Assembly (NCBI RefSeq): GCF_004359215.1
Contig: NC_090615.1
Span: 5,089,264-5,153,263, forward strand
Direction: 5' to 3'
DNA length: 64,000 bases
Source of the DNA: Bremia lactucae
Lineage: Eukaryota > Oomycota > Peronosporomycetes > Peronosporales > Peronosporaceae
Both the position numbers and the translations under genes were made by a program. The notes under the pieces were generated by a model. It saw only the letters and a program-made list of their open reading frames with translations, was not told where the DNA came from and did not search any database. The first letter of the stretch is position 1; each line of letters starts with the position of its first letter. This document shows positions 1 through 9,855 of this stretch, piece by piece.

Positions 1-1403
1 TGCAAGTGGGTATTTCGGATCAAGCGCGATCCAAGTGGAAATATTGTTAATTTCAAGGCACGATTAGTTGCAAAAGGATTTACGCAGCGGCCTGGGATCG
101 ACTTCGTCGAGACTTTTGCGCCAGTGGCTCGGAAAGAGTCAATCAATACGGTGTTAGCTATTGCAGCAGCTGAAGACTTGGAGGCAGAAAATGTTGACGT
201 TGATACCGCATTCTTGTGTGGAGAAGTTGATGAGGAGATTTACATGGACCAACCCGACGGTTTTGAAGATCAACAAAATCCGATGAAGAAGTGTTTGCTG
301 CAGAAAGCGCTGTATGGAACCAAGCAAGCGGCGCGGCAGTGGAACAGCAAACTGAATCAGCATTTGGAGAACCAAGGATTCAAAAGCACTTCAGCAGATC
401 CGTGTGTGTTTATTTGAGTGTCAAGCGGCGAGTACAGCATCATTGTAATCTACGTGGACGATCTAATGCTGTTCGGCAAGACTAAGGAGCTTATTGCGGA
501 CATTAAGAGTGCGCTTAAGCAAGAGTTCAGCATCAATGAGCTTGGGGATCTCAAATACTCCTTAGGAATCGAGATTCACCGCAAGCGCGATGAACACTTG
601 ATCAAGATGAACCAGAAGGCATACATCAGGCGACTCTCGGAAAAGTATGGAATTGAGAATTGCAAGGACGTGCACACACCAGCGGACAACAACTCGAAAC
701 TGGTGAAGATGCCTGAAGAGGAAGCGTTTGTACCGAGATTTCCGTATCGCGAACTGGTGGGTGCATTAATGTACATAGCGACTTGTACACGACCAGACAT
801 CGCGCATGCGGTTGGCGAAGTTGCCAAGTTCTGTGAGCGCTACGGGAAGTCACACTGGGTGGCGGCCAAGCGAATACTCAAATACTTGAAGACAACTAAA
901 GATATTAGCATTGTATTTAGCGGCGTCAACAAGGGAGAGCTTATTGGATTTGCAGACGCAAACTGGGCAGGCGACTTAGACACGCGGCGTTCAACGACAG
1001 GATACGTGTTCTTCCTGAACGGCGGCACGATCTCATGGAATTCCAAGCACAGCCAACCGTTGCGACATCAAGCACGGAAGCAGAGTACATGAGTCTGTAT
1101 AGCGCAACTCAAGAGGCAGTCTGGCTTCGAAATTTGATAAAGGACTTGGAGTACAAGACGGATACGGCGACGACGATTTTTCAAGACAATCAAGGATGTA
1201 TTGCGCTTGCCAAAAATCCTGTCTACCATTCGCGCACGAAGCACATCGATATTAAGTTTCATTTCTTGCGAGAGAAGGTGGCAAGTGAGGTGATTGCGCT
1301 GGAGTACAAGCCGACGGAAGAAATGATCGCGGACGGATTGACCAAGGCGCTTCCAAGAGACAAGCATGCCAAGTTTATCATGGGACTCGGCATGGCAGCA
1401 TGA
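1..1403 (+). pseudogene. copia-1 pol fragment: reverse transcriptase and RNase H
   Basis: This is the 3' half of a Ty1/copia polyprotein; its 5' part lies outside the window. The conserved start of the copia RT is readable from base 1 (FKARLVAKGF, then DFVETFAPVA). The catalytic YVDD is at 451-462, and the RNase H part carries FADANWAGD, SSTEAEY and DNQGCIALAK. Two lesions are visible. A TGA at 415-417 interrupts RT just before YVDD, and a one-base frame change between about 1040 and 1060 moves the RNase H end to another frame (1035-1403). Apart from these the reading is well conserved, so the insertion looks fairly young. The element cannot encode a full polyprotein as sequenced. Confidence 0.93.
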
Positions 1404-1423
1404 GGGCATCACTTCGAGCGCAC

Positions 1424-1435
1424 ATCAAGGGAGAG
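1424..1435 (+). other. polypurine tract of copia-1
   Basis: A purine-rich run (ATCAAGGGAGAG) lies about 20 bp after the copia-1 stop codon and directly before TGTTG. This is the usual layout of the plus-strand primer next to a copia 3' LTR. Confidence 0.6.
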
Positions 1436-1545
1436 TGTTGAAGATTGATGTATTCATCGAAAGTGTTGCACTTTATGCATATGCGTTTATACGGGATCAA
1501 ATTACAAGAATAACACGAAGAAGTTGAGTGTGGAAAATATCGTGT
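1436..1545 (+). repeat. start of copia-1 3' LTR (right end not located)
   Basis: The LTR should begin with TGTTG at 1436, immediately after the polypurine tract. The 5' LTR is outside the window, so the right end cannot be set by comparison. The tRNA-like module starting near 1546 may lie inside this LTR, as its relative does in copia-2, or may be a separate insertion. Confidence 0.45.
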
Positions 1546-1790
1546 GTTGTGGCTCAGTCGGGTAAGGCATGGCGGTGCGACCCACTGGTCACCGGTTCGA
1601 TACCCGGTAACGACAAAAAGTAAAACCTTCGGGAACTGGTGTTTGGGGTTCACCAGCACTGTACCGCCAGACAGTGACGTCCCCCATTTTATGGTAGTCC
1701 ACATATCTGGGAAAGGGGGCGCAGCGAACGATAGGAAATTAATAAAGTTAACGGTAGGATAAAGCTAACGGTAGGATAAAGTTAAACTCA
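1546..1790 (+). repeat. tRNA-derived SINE-like module with A and B boxes
   Basis: A pol III A box (TGGCTCAGTCGG, about 1552) is followed about 45 bp later by a B box (GGTTCGATACC, about 1594), the spacing of a tRNA gene. The flanks TGTTGT and ACGACA can pair like an acceptor stem, but the anticodon arm does not fold properly, so this is a tRNA relic and not a tRNA gene. The downstream part, CTGGTG...CACCAG followed by CACTGT...ACAGTG and GACGTCCCCC, is shared in layout with the copia-2 LTRs (9.9 and 14.4 kb). The 3' end carries two 17-bp units (GTTAACGGTAGGATAAA type, 1747-1780), typical of a SINE tail. Confidence 0.6.
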
Positions 1791-1799
1791 AAATATAAC

Positions 1800-3060
1800 T
1801 TACTTTCCGGTTTGCAATCTCGACCGTAAGCCCATCTTCAAGCTCATAGCGTTAACGTAAATCAACAGAATTGTCAATTGCAATTGCGTCAGATGTGCAG
1901 CAAATTACGCGCTTTGGCTGATCAAGACGAAGTCGTAAATTGAGTCATTGCGGTCGTCTATCTGAAGCCTCTTTGCTAGCTTGGAAGAAAAAAAACGCTC
2001 CAGATCTGTCGGTGAATCGCCATTCCGGCAACACATTAAGCTTACCATGTAGTCGGGTGAATCGCGGCATGAGGTGCTCCAGAAAAAGTCTGGAGGTCTT
2101 CAAAGTTGGGTCGGCTACCGAAAGCGTTTTCCTGCTCGTTGTTCTAGTAAATCTAGATAAGTACTTCAAAACGTATGAACTCTTATGATTCAGGTACATC
2201 TAACAATTTCGATGGAGTAGCCAAGTGAAATACAGGGCTAGAAGTCTTTGAAGTCGTTTAGGATACACAAACGTATAACTGGGCATTAGCCATAACCTAT
2301 ATACTAGTATGATTGTGGAGACCTCACGACTCATCCTAATCTGCATTTATTGTGTTAGAACTAATTTGGTTCTCAACCCGACATGATACGATCACATCCT
2401 TAGCAGAACGACCTGAATGAATGATACAACGATCTTCCGTAGTTAATATTCCTCTTGGTCGTCCCAGAATGAGAGGTCCGAACTTAAACGTATGTTTGGT
2501 AGACATGGCTTGAAATGCACAAGTTATGGCTCACCCTGAAAGACAAAATTGATTGGAGAAGGAGAAATCACGACCCTCGACCGAGGTATGTTAACAATAA
2601 TATTTGTTACTGGTTGATGAACGATTAAAAAGAGGACCGATAATCACAGTAAAACAATTGAAAATGGGTCGTCTTGATAGACCACCGACAAGCAACCATG
2701 AACCTGTTATCATAGCTTGATCTTGGTTGAGCGTCTCATTAAAAAGACTACCTTGTTAAGTCATGATTAGACGACATTTGCAGCTCACCATGGCAACTGA
2801 AACTGCTTGACGATAAAATAATTCTGGTGAGGGCGTACATTGGGCTCGGCATAAGTTGAGGAACGAGCATGTAGAAGTCAAAGTGACTCGGCTGCTGAGT
2901 ATTACGATAGCTAAGCGGACGGAGCTGAACCCGTTTATTGCTTATAAGGCCACCCCGTTTGTTGCTTATTAGGGCGCTTCTAATGTCACCTAAAAAAGGA
3001 CAAAGTTGATGGGTCGTCTGCGAGACACCCACACAACTCAAAACAAAGTGTACGCGCCGC
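1800..3060. other. no recognisable gene
   Basis: This AT-rich stretch has only short ORFs without recognisable motifs. A tandem-like phrase (CGTTTATTGCTTATAAGGCC, then CGTTTGTTGCTTATTAGGGC) sits at about 2930-2980. Nothing else can be supported. Confidence 0.5.
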
Positions 3061-4073
3061 GATAATACGCCGCCATCGCCTAGCGCCACGATTGCAATAC
3101 CGACAGCTGCAGCTGCTGTCGCGCTGTTCACTGGACACATTAATCCATCCCACTTACACGGTGAGGATATAGATCTGTCGGTCTTTGTCGACTATAACGA
3201 GTCATCGCCACAAAGTGGTGACAAAGTCAGCGAGCTAATGGGGGAGGGTGACGGCGGTATACTGCTCATCCAAATTCTTACATTGCTCTCAACATGGAAA
3301 TACCTATCGTTGCGAAGGCAATTTGCCTAATAAGGGAACTGTCTCGTCGTCTGCGCCAACTAGCGCAGCGACTATTTCTGAGAGCACTGCTCTTAAAGGT
3401 GCAGTTGCTTCTCAGTTGGGTAAACGCACAACATCTGTTGTTAAAACCATCCACAGTGGAAATTCCTACGCAGTAGAGCCTGAGAATTAAGCTTAACCGA
3501 CGGCATGTGGTCGTGTCCAGTCGGTGTCCAGTTCAGCCGTATTATACGCAGCTATGTGACTGGTGGCATACTACCTATACCACCTCCATCCAAATGGCCG
3601 CATTATGATGTAACCAGTGCATTACTCCTAGAGTGCAGCACTATAGACGCTCATAAGTATTATGGCGTCTACCATTCGTGGAAGGCGCAAGGAAAATTAG
3701 TTGGCCGCAATTTTCCGATTCCGATCGTGTTGCGTTCAAATGAAACAACCGACCAGTGTGAAGCAGAATCCTGCACCGATTTTTTCTTTAACATTCTGAT
3801 GTGGAGAAACAACGGTTACATTGAATCAACTTTGCTATTTCGCGTGTGAGAGAAGTCGTTGTCAGTACTGAACCCCTTGCTTCGTTTCATCACGCTGCTC
3901 CTGCTAGTCTGTTGGAAGCTAACGGAGAGTCTATAACGAATGTTTTTTCTAAGGCAGACACCACTCTCGGCACGTCGACGCGGAGGGCGTCGACTGGTTT
4001 CAAAAGAGTCATAACTCATCGATTATCCTCTCCATTGGACGTGGATCTGAAGCTTATGTCTCACGAGCGGTAA
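3061..4073 (+). other. unidentified coding-like remnant on the plus strand
   Basis: Three or four plus-strand reading frames in series have protein-like composition. One is open across about 3061-3330 (Pro/Ser/Ala-rich, then an acidic segment). The second is Ser/Thr-rich (3320-3490), the third runs 3505-3849, and the last runs 3846-4073. They look like one gene broken by frameshifts. No family was recognised. The stretch lies on the opposite strand just beyond the 3' end of gypsy-1 pol, the same position as the antisense ORF of the gypsy-B elements, but I see no sequence similarity between them. Confidence 0.3.
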
Positions 4074-4930
4074 TCCAGCAACCTTTCAACGAGAAAGCGT
4101 TGGTTCCCATCAGCAACCACCAATGCAGGCGGCTCCCGATAGGAGTAGTGATTGCGCCCACCTACTAATGGCATCCTATCCTGCTTCCGTTCAGGCGCAA
4201 AGCACTGCTGAACGACGGATTCTCGATCTCGAAAGACCATTTTGTGCAACCGACTTTGGATCTTCACGTGTTCCTCGAAGGATCGTTAGGATTACGAAAG
4301 GCTGAAACTTCGGCGGGACCTTTAATAGGAGCTGGTGTTGAGAGACCCGAGTCAAACGCGCGATCTCCTTCGCTCTCCGAGGTCGCATCAAGGTGGGAGG
4401 AGTTTATCGGCTGGAAGTTATTCATCTTCCCCTTCACTCCCACCTAAATGACGCTCTTGGACGGATGGAGATATGGGTTCTCTGGCAGATCAACATATCG
4501 CTTCAACGACTTGCGAAAGACGGGGTGCGTCTTTATATACGGTGAATGGGTGATCCTATAATTTAGGTCTCTAACCTCCTCGATCACCGCAAATGGCCTG
4601 ATGAAACACAGCAGTAGTTTCGTAGTATCGTTAGGTAATACAGAAGTTGCCTTTTTCTTGGTAGAGATTAAGTACTTGATAATTTTTCTCTCTCACCCTA
4701 AAGCTTTCATTGTTCATGCGATCGTGTTCGTCCACGTTTTGTTTTTGCTTGCCCTGTGCGCTTGCCATTGCGTCACAGACTTTTCGTGTGATGGGAAATC
4801 GCTCATCCACAAAGCCTTGAGCCTCGCTCACGCTTTTAGCACCCTGCTCGCCGATGACGCCACCGAGAGGCCGGCCGTAGGACGTAGCTACAGCTAACGA
4901 AACTTTGTTGTCGTCTAGGAGCTCGGGCAT
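4061..4930 (-). pseudogene. gypsy-1 integrase C-terminus and chromodomain remnant
   Basis: The minus strand at 4930-4631 reads like the post-core integrase region of gypsy elements (FVDERFPITRKVCDAMASAQ). After a degraded spacer, 4267-4061 ends PPALVVADGNQRFLVERLL, the start of a chromodomain, and then stops. Only the first strand of the chromodomain fold is left. Chromodomains steer integration to marked chromatin. Confidence 0.65.
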
Positions 4931-5017
4931 TTCTCGCCGTAACTACCTATTGGTGTCGTGGCCACTGCTAAACTGGCAGGGTCTCCAGAACAAGTTTCTG
5001 CTGTAGACTGATGCCTA

Positions 5018-5775
5018 TCATGGGTCATTATCACTTCGGCGAAACTGTGTCCCTCTTCTCATTTGCACCTGGTGTAGTGAGGGGTCGCCCCCAATTAAGA
5101 CTTGAGCTGCACACAAACCAGACTGTCGTCCAAGGATGGCGCAGTCGGTTAATATAAAATGTGTATCACCTGTACTAGCGTGGACACTGTTATTACTAGC
5201 GAACTCCACAAAGAGCTGTTGTTTGCTCCAATCCTTAGGAGTTGCTACTATGCGCAAGACATCTGCCAAGACTCGATTGACATGTTCTGTTTGACCATCG
5301 GTCTGAAGATGACCGGCTGTTGACATGTGGAGCTTGCTACCCAGCAGTTCAAGCACATGACACCAACAATTCGACGTGAAATGCGGACCCAGGTTCGATA
5401 CTATGGGCTCGAGCATCTCGTGAAGTCTGCTATATGGTGCTAAATGCAACATGCACAGTCAGTCTACAAAGACAACGAGCCCCATCCAACCCTTGTGATC
5501 AGGCGGCATGCCAAACATCATGTCCAGACTGACCGACCTTTAACAAGCAGTTGGAATCGCTAGCGGCTGCTGCATGGTGAAGTTTTATGCGCTGACATTG
5601 ATCGCAGGAGGAAAAATAGTTCATCACTCGCCAATATAGGTGGGGCCACCGAAATTTCTCTGACACTCGTGAGAATTGTCTTTTCGCGGCCCAGTCGTTC
5701 ACTCGATGGTGCATCATGGAGCTCGTGAAGTAACTTCAGCTCGAGGGCTGTGTCACGAGGGGTATAGATTCTCAA
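5018..5775 (-). pseudogene. gypsy-1 integrase
   Basis: The zinc-binding part is at 5775-5499: it starts RIYTPRDTALELKLLHELHD and reaches SSCDQCQRIK after a frame change. The core follows at 5452-5018, with SNLGPHFTSNCW, STAGHLQTDGQTEHVNRVL and EFASNNSVHAST. The catalytic Glu (QTEHVN) is visible. The second Asp position reads SNLGPHF where SDRGPHF is usual, so that Asp is lost. The enzyme would insert the cDNA, but this copy cannot. Confidence 0.88.
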
Positions 5776-5945
5776 GGGATCACAAGATAGCAGCTGATGC
5801 CATAACAGGCCATCTTGCAGCTAAACTGACTTAGCTTCGCCTTCAGGTGCAACGAAAGGGAGATGTTACGTCCACCGGAATGATCCAACAGCAGGCGACA
5901 ATGTTTGTCCCGACTGGAGGCCAACGAGCTCGTTACGTGGTAGAC

Positions 5946-6416
5946 CTAGATGGCTCCAAAAATTGACGACTCAACTTGTGCCTTAGCACGAGACACACTT
6001 TCTCGGTGTCTGGCCTCGAAGTCCGGCCTGCGCGATAATGCTTCAGACAAGATATTCGATATACCTGATTTGCCTTCAGCTTTAGTATTAAATTTAGAGT
6101 TTAATGTAAGCCATCTCGCCAAATTAGGCGAGAGGTGCGGTAAGTTTATTGGGGTCCGCAGTGACGCGTGATCCGTTAAGATCACAACTGTTTCGGTTCC
6201 CAACAGGTGCACTCAAAACTTAACGAGAGCATACTCAATTAAAAGTAGCTCCTTGTCAAACACCGAATAGTTCAATTCCGCAGAAATTAATAGCCGGGAC
6301 TGGTAAAAGATAATACGGTCAACGGGGTCATCGTCTTTCTGTATTAATTTACAAAAAGACGATGACCGCGTTGACCGCATTGCCAAAATTGGTGCCTCTA
6401 CAAGAGGTTGCTTCAC
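5946..6416 (-). pseudogene. gypsy-1 RNase H
   Basis: Two adjacent minus-strand frames form the RNase H of a gypsy element. 6416-6213 includes IIFYQSRLL, ELNYSVFDKELL and YALVKF. 6212-5946 includes HLLGTETVVILTDHASLRT and ends ALSRRPDFEARH. The catalytic Asp of TDHASL is present. A TAA joins the two pieces out of frame. Confidence 0.85.
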
Positions 6417-6531
6417 TGATGTGAGCGCATCTACTTGTTATTTTAATTAAATACATTCTGTATCGTTTTCAAGGAGGACAGACATGGGCTTAGTACGCTC
6501 TGCATAATTCTTGCTATACTTATGGATGCTA

Positions 6532-7333
6532 TTAGCGAGCCCTAGAAACGGGCACAACTTCTTTACCTGACATGGAATTGGCCATTCCTTTAGATGCTTC
6601 ACCTTTTCTGGGTCTGTTCGTACCTTCGATGCAGCCCAGCACAGGTATTTCGAGGACCTCTATGACGCACTTTTGCAAGTTGACGTACAATTGGGCGTCC
6701 TTTAAAGTCTGCAACACAGCGTCTAAATAACGCTTGTGTGACTCTATTTCGCTCAGCCCGCCCTCGGCCCTACTATGCACGAATATATCGTCAAAGTAAT
6801 GGGGCGCGTAGGCACGGTGCTGGCGCATTACGTGAGCCACCACTCGTTGAATGTCGCTGGTGCGTTTTTGAAACCCTGGGGCATCACAATCCATTCCCAA
6901 AGCATACCGCTTGGGGTGCTTAATGCTGTTTTGGCTACATCGGACTTTCTCATGAGAACCTGATAGTAGCCATCCTTCAAATCCAACGCGAAAAAGACAG
7001 TTGACTTTCCCATGGAGTTCAACAAGACATCTTTTCGCGGGATTGGCGTTTGAGCCGGCATGGTGGCAGTGTTCAGCTTATTAAAAGCGTGAACCACGCG
7101 CCATTCACCTGTGGCCTTCGCACACAGACGGAAGGGCCGCAGTGAGGCGACCTGCTCTCACGTACATGTCCCGCCTTGGCTTGCTTGTCGAAGAAATCAT
7201 CCATATAATCGACTTGTTTCTTTGGCAACAACCATAGCCTGGTCAAACAATATTTCGTGCCAAATTCCAGGTCAATCTCGTGCCTGAAACCCCTGTATGC
7301 CTGTAGGCCGCTTGAAACGTGTTGTGGGAACAC
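6532..7333 (-). pseudogene. gypsy-1 reverse transcriptase
   Basis: Three overlapping minus-strand frames together cover a Ty3/gypsy RT. The first (7333-7073) has the RHEIDLEFGTKY and HVRESRSPH start. The second (7097-6828) has VHAFNKLN, FALDLKDGYYQ (first catalytic Asp) and MPQGFKNAPATFN. The third (6900-6532) has YFDD at 6798-6787, followed by IFVHSRAEGG and LYVNLQKC. At least two frameshifts break it, but all catalytic Asp residues are still present. RT copies the element's RNA into DNA in the cytoplasmic particle. Confidence 0.92.
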
Positions 7334-7374
7334 GTCACGGTGTTTTTAGAAATTTTTATAAAATAGGCTGTCCT

Positions 7375-7985
7375 TCAAGGCATCTCAAAAGCTTTGAGCA
7401 GCGAACCGTTACTTCTTGCTGATCTACAAGACATTGTGAATGACAAGCAAAAGTCCACCAAGTTCTCTTCTGGAACTGGTGCGACTACCTCGTAAATCTT
7501 TCCTCTCCGAAGTTTGGATAAAAACAGATCCCAAGACATCTCAGAGAGATTTTCTATCCCCCCCGGCAAATTCCAAAACGTGCTGAAGTACCTCACCCGA
7601 GAATGCCTGTGCCATCTTGTCTTCGACGACCCGAACATATTGACCCAAGGTTCGTCTTTTAGACCGGAACTGATCCAAAGGTCGCTCGTTTTGACGTGCC
7701 TTTGATTGTCCTTAGGTGTCGCGTTCTCCCTTTCCAAGTCACCACGATCTTTTGACCTGGAAGTAGGTGCTGTAGGTGCCGTTGCTCTCTCGGCTAACAC
7801 CCATTTCCAACATCACCAGGCACTAGGCTCTGTGACGGTTCTTGCGACGCTTGACTTCCTGTCAGCTTGCTATCAGTTGCCACAGGCTCTCGGCTCTCTG
7901 CTGGACCATTGGACGCATCACTACTTATCATCGTCCTGTTCACTACACCAGTCTCTCCGAGCTCGGTAGAACTTTCTGTCACCTG
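7375..7985 (-). pseudogene. gypsy-1 linker between protease and RT
   Basis: The minus strand is open from 7800 to 7375. It is hydrophilic and ends in a segment like the pre-RT spacer of oomycete gypsy elements (KLRRGKIYEVVAPVPEENL). The part upstream (7982-7794) is Ser/Thr/Glu-rich. No catalytic motif is expected or seen here. Confidence 0.55.
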
Positions 7986-8094
7986 ACTTCCTATCGGGAC
8001 ACTTTCAACTAGGCTTTAGGGTCCAGGTATGACCTAGTGAAGTTTGACTTTCCATCAACGCACCTTCAGCTGTGTCGATTTCATAGGCTTCTCG

Positions 8095-8162
8095 CAGTTG
8101 CTTACACGACGCAGAACACCGGAGCACATCCTTTCCGGTGTTCTGCGTCGTGTCAGCAACTG
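8095..8162. repeat. 28-bp inverted repeat (hairpin), 12-nt loop
   Basis: Arm 8095-8122 and arm 8135-8162 are complementary over 28 bp with one mismatch (8103 T against 8154 C). The inner 19 bp, starting ACACGACGCAGAACACCGG, are perfect. The loop is AGCACATCCTTT. It lies inside gypsy-1 between protease and RT. Confidence 0.9.
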
Positions 8163-8181
8163 TGTGTGTACGCCAGTCTAT

Positions 8182-8208
8182 CCATGGTTGGTGTCATGCC
8201 AACCATGG
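8182..8208. repeat. 10-bp perfect hairpin, 7-nt loop
   Basis: CCATGGTTGG, loop TGTCATG, CCAACCATGG. It is 20 bp from the larger hairpin. One arm belongs to the GMPWL protease codons, so the palindrome may be partly a coding coincidence. Confidence 0.8.
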
Positions 8209-8583
8209 CATGCCTAGGATGAGGTCATGCATACTCTCCATTCGTAGCACCGTGAACCTATCTCTACAGAAAAAGCCACTAAAGCTGAAGGCGAGTTCAA
8301 CTTAAATTACCTCAATATAACGGTTCTCTAAACGAATGGTCGCGCTTCCTCGCTTGCCACCTGAAAAGCGACTCATATATCGCCGGTCTCTGTTTAAGAG
8401 CAACAAGTTTCACATTTTTTTGTGATGCACCCGAATCTACAAGAAGGATCATCAGACGGTCATAGCCTCGTCATCGAGCGCCTATCAACCAGTAGGGTTG
8501 ATATTCGGGATTTCGAAACCCCAGAAACTATGCTGTCGATTTGTTCGATATCTTTGAGCTTAGGGGTAGGTTCAGAGTCCGCG

Positions 8584-8850
8584 TCAGTAGGGCATCCCGA
8601 CCCCTATACTGCACTCCTGCATTTCCCGACCCCTCAATGGTCGCAAGATACAGCAAGCGAGACACACGAGTTCTGCGGAACTCATGCGTTTCGCACACTG
8701 TTTCTTGCTATCGCCCTTTGGGAAGGGGTTCCTCTTGTTGGGCGTCTTCGCACCTGCAGGGATCCTGGCATTGCAGTGAGCCATGATATGGCCGCGCTTG
8801 CCGCATTGTCACTCAGGAGAAGCAAACCAGTTGGTTATTACATGTGAAAC
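8584..8850 (-). pseudogene. gypsy-1 gag end with zinc knuckle
   Basis: On the minus strand around 8780-8805 the sequence reads CGKRGHIMAHC, the last three ligands of a CCHC nucleocapsid knuckle. The first Cys is lost, and a stop lies just before it. The downstream sequence is Lys/Arg-rich and unassigned. The knuckle lies about 350 bp upstream of the protease motif, as expected for gag-pol. Confidence 0.65.
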
Positions 8851-9047
8851 ATAATCTGTGCTGGCCATTCGGCATTTTGGATTGAAACTTCAAATCAATA
8901 TCTTTGCAGAAGTTGTGGAAATAACAACTTTAGTTTGCGAGAGTAATAATTTGAGAAACAAAAATGGTAATTCGGTTTGCGTCCAAGTTTGTCATTTTTC
9001 TGGTGTTGAAATTTCTAGGCATAAATCATTTCAAGACACCAAGTAAA

Positions 9048-9748
9048 ATGACGCCGCCTAAGAAGCTTTGCGTTTTGTATCTTCGTGGCTTTCGAACTAA
9101 TTTTCAAGTGATGCAACGACAGCTACGCGGTCTGAAAGAGGCTTTGGACCTTAACGTCGACTATGTTTTCGTGAACGGACTTTTCGAACGAGTGAACTAA
9201 TTGATGAGAGTATTGAGCGTACACCGCACAATTCAAGACTTGATTTATGGAATAAAAAGAGCTTGAAGAAAGTGAGGCCAAGAAAGGCATCCCAAAAGGC
9301 ACTACCAGGCGTTGATTTGCCGACTATGAGAATATGAGGCGATGCAGTACATGGACGAAAAATTGAACGAGCTGGGAGGCTTTGATTTGGCTATTGGCTT
9401 TTCGCAGGGGTCTGTTATCCTTACAATTCTTTTCATTTGGTACTTCAGGAATAACATCTGGCGTCGTTGGATTTCTTGCTCTTCTTTTGTGGGGTGCTAT
9501 ATAGGATATAATGTCCGATAGTCATTCGAAACTTGCGAAGAAAAAACCAATTTTAGTGCCTTTTCCACCTATTCACGTCGCGGGGCAGGAAGATAGACTC
9601 AATGACGCTGAAATACGTGTTTGTGGAACACCCGGAGGGTAGTCGATTCCCGTGACTCTACTTTGAACACGACGGCAGACATCAGCTTTCTCATTATAAA
9701 AAACACAAAGAGCTGTACACGAATTTGGCAGATAGAATCTGGCTTTGA
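9048..9748 (+). pseudogene. FSH1-type serine hydrolase pseudogene
   Basis: Three plus-strand segments in different frames match the FSH1/OVCA2 family of small alpha/beta hydrolases. The N-terminus (ATG at 9048) reads KKLCVLYLRGF, corresponding to the first beta strand and oxyanion turn, and runs to VDYVFVNG. The nucleophile elbow GFSQG is at 9396-9410, preceded by MQYMDEKLNELGGFDLAI. The C-terminal piece reads PPIHVAGQEDRLNDA and then YFEHDGRHQLSHYKKH, with the family's final His region and a stop at 9748. Stops and frame changes separate the parts (first stop 9198-9200). The usual family length (about 220-230 aa) fits the 701-bp span. It is a host gene relic between two retroelements. Confidence 0.75.
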
Positions 9749-9850
9749 TGTCTCCCGCCCAAATCTTTTGCTAGACTGTAGAATGGGACGAATGTTTTGT
9801 TTCGATAATTTTTGCGAACAGATATGCAGAAACAAGAAAGCGACAGCTTG

Positions 9851-9855
9851 GTAAT
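9851..9855 (+). repeat. target site duplication of copia-2 (left)
   Basis: GTAAT directly before the 5' LTR, matched by GTAAT at 14764-14768 directly after the 3' LTR. Confidence 0.9.

Larger units (their letters stand above)
7985..8470 (-). pseudogene. gypsy-1 aspartic protease
   Basis: The active-site motif DSGAS is read on the minus strand at 8437-8423, preceded by LLV, and is followed by an open stretch (KLVALKQRPAIYESL). About 230 bp further on, the end of the fold reads GMPWL near 8200, typical of retroviral-type proteases of gypsy elements. Frame changes separate the two. A long inverted repeat (8095-8162) lies just beyond. Confidence 0.7.
4061..8850 (-). mobile_element. gypsy-1: degenerate Ty3/gypsy chromovirus
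   Basis: Read on the minus strand, the domain order is zinc knuckle, aspartic protease, RT, RNase H, integrase, chromodomain. That order (integrase after RNase H, chromodomain last) defines a Ty3/gypsy chromovirus. No LTRs were found, and every domain is broken by stops or frame changes, so this is an old relic. The family resembles the gypsy-B elements at 27-58 kb (YFDD-type RT, similar integrase) but is clearly a different lineage. Confidence 0.9.

Noticed and set aside
1544..1616. possible functional tRNA gene
   Set aside because: A and B boxes and an acceptor-like pairing exist, but the anticodon stem does not form and the acceptor pairing is out of register with the A box. A SINE relic fits better.
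8422..8847. 141-aa plus-strand ORF
   Set aside because: It lies opposite the gypsy-1 protease and zinc knuckle, both recognisable on the minus strand, so it is an antisense shadow.
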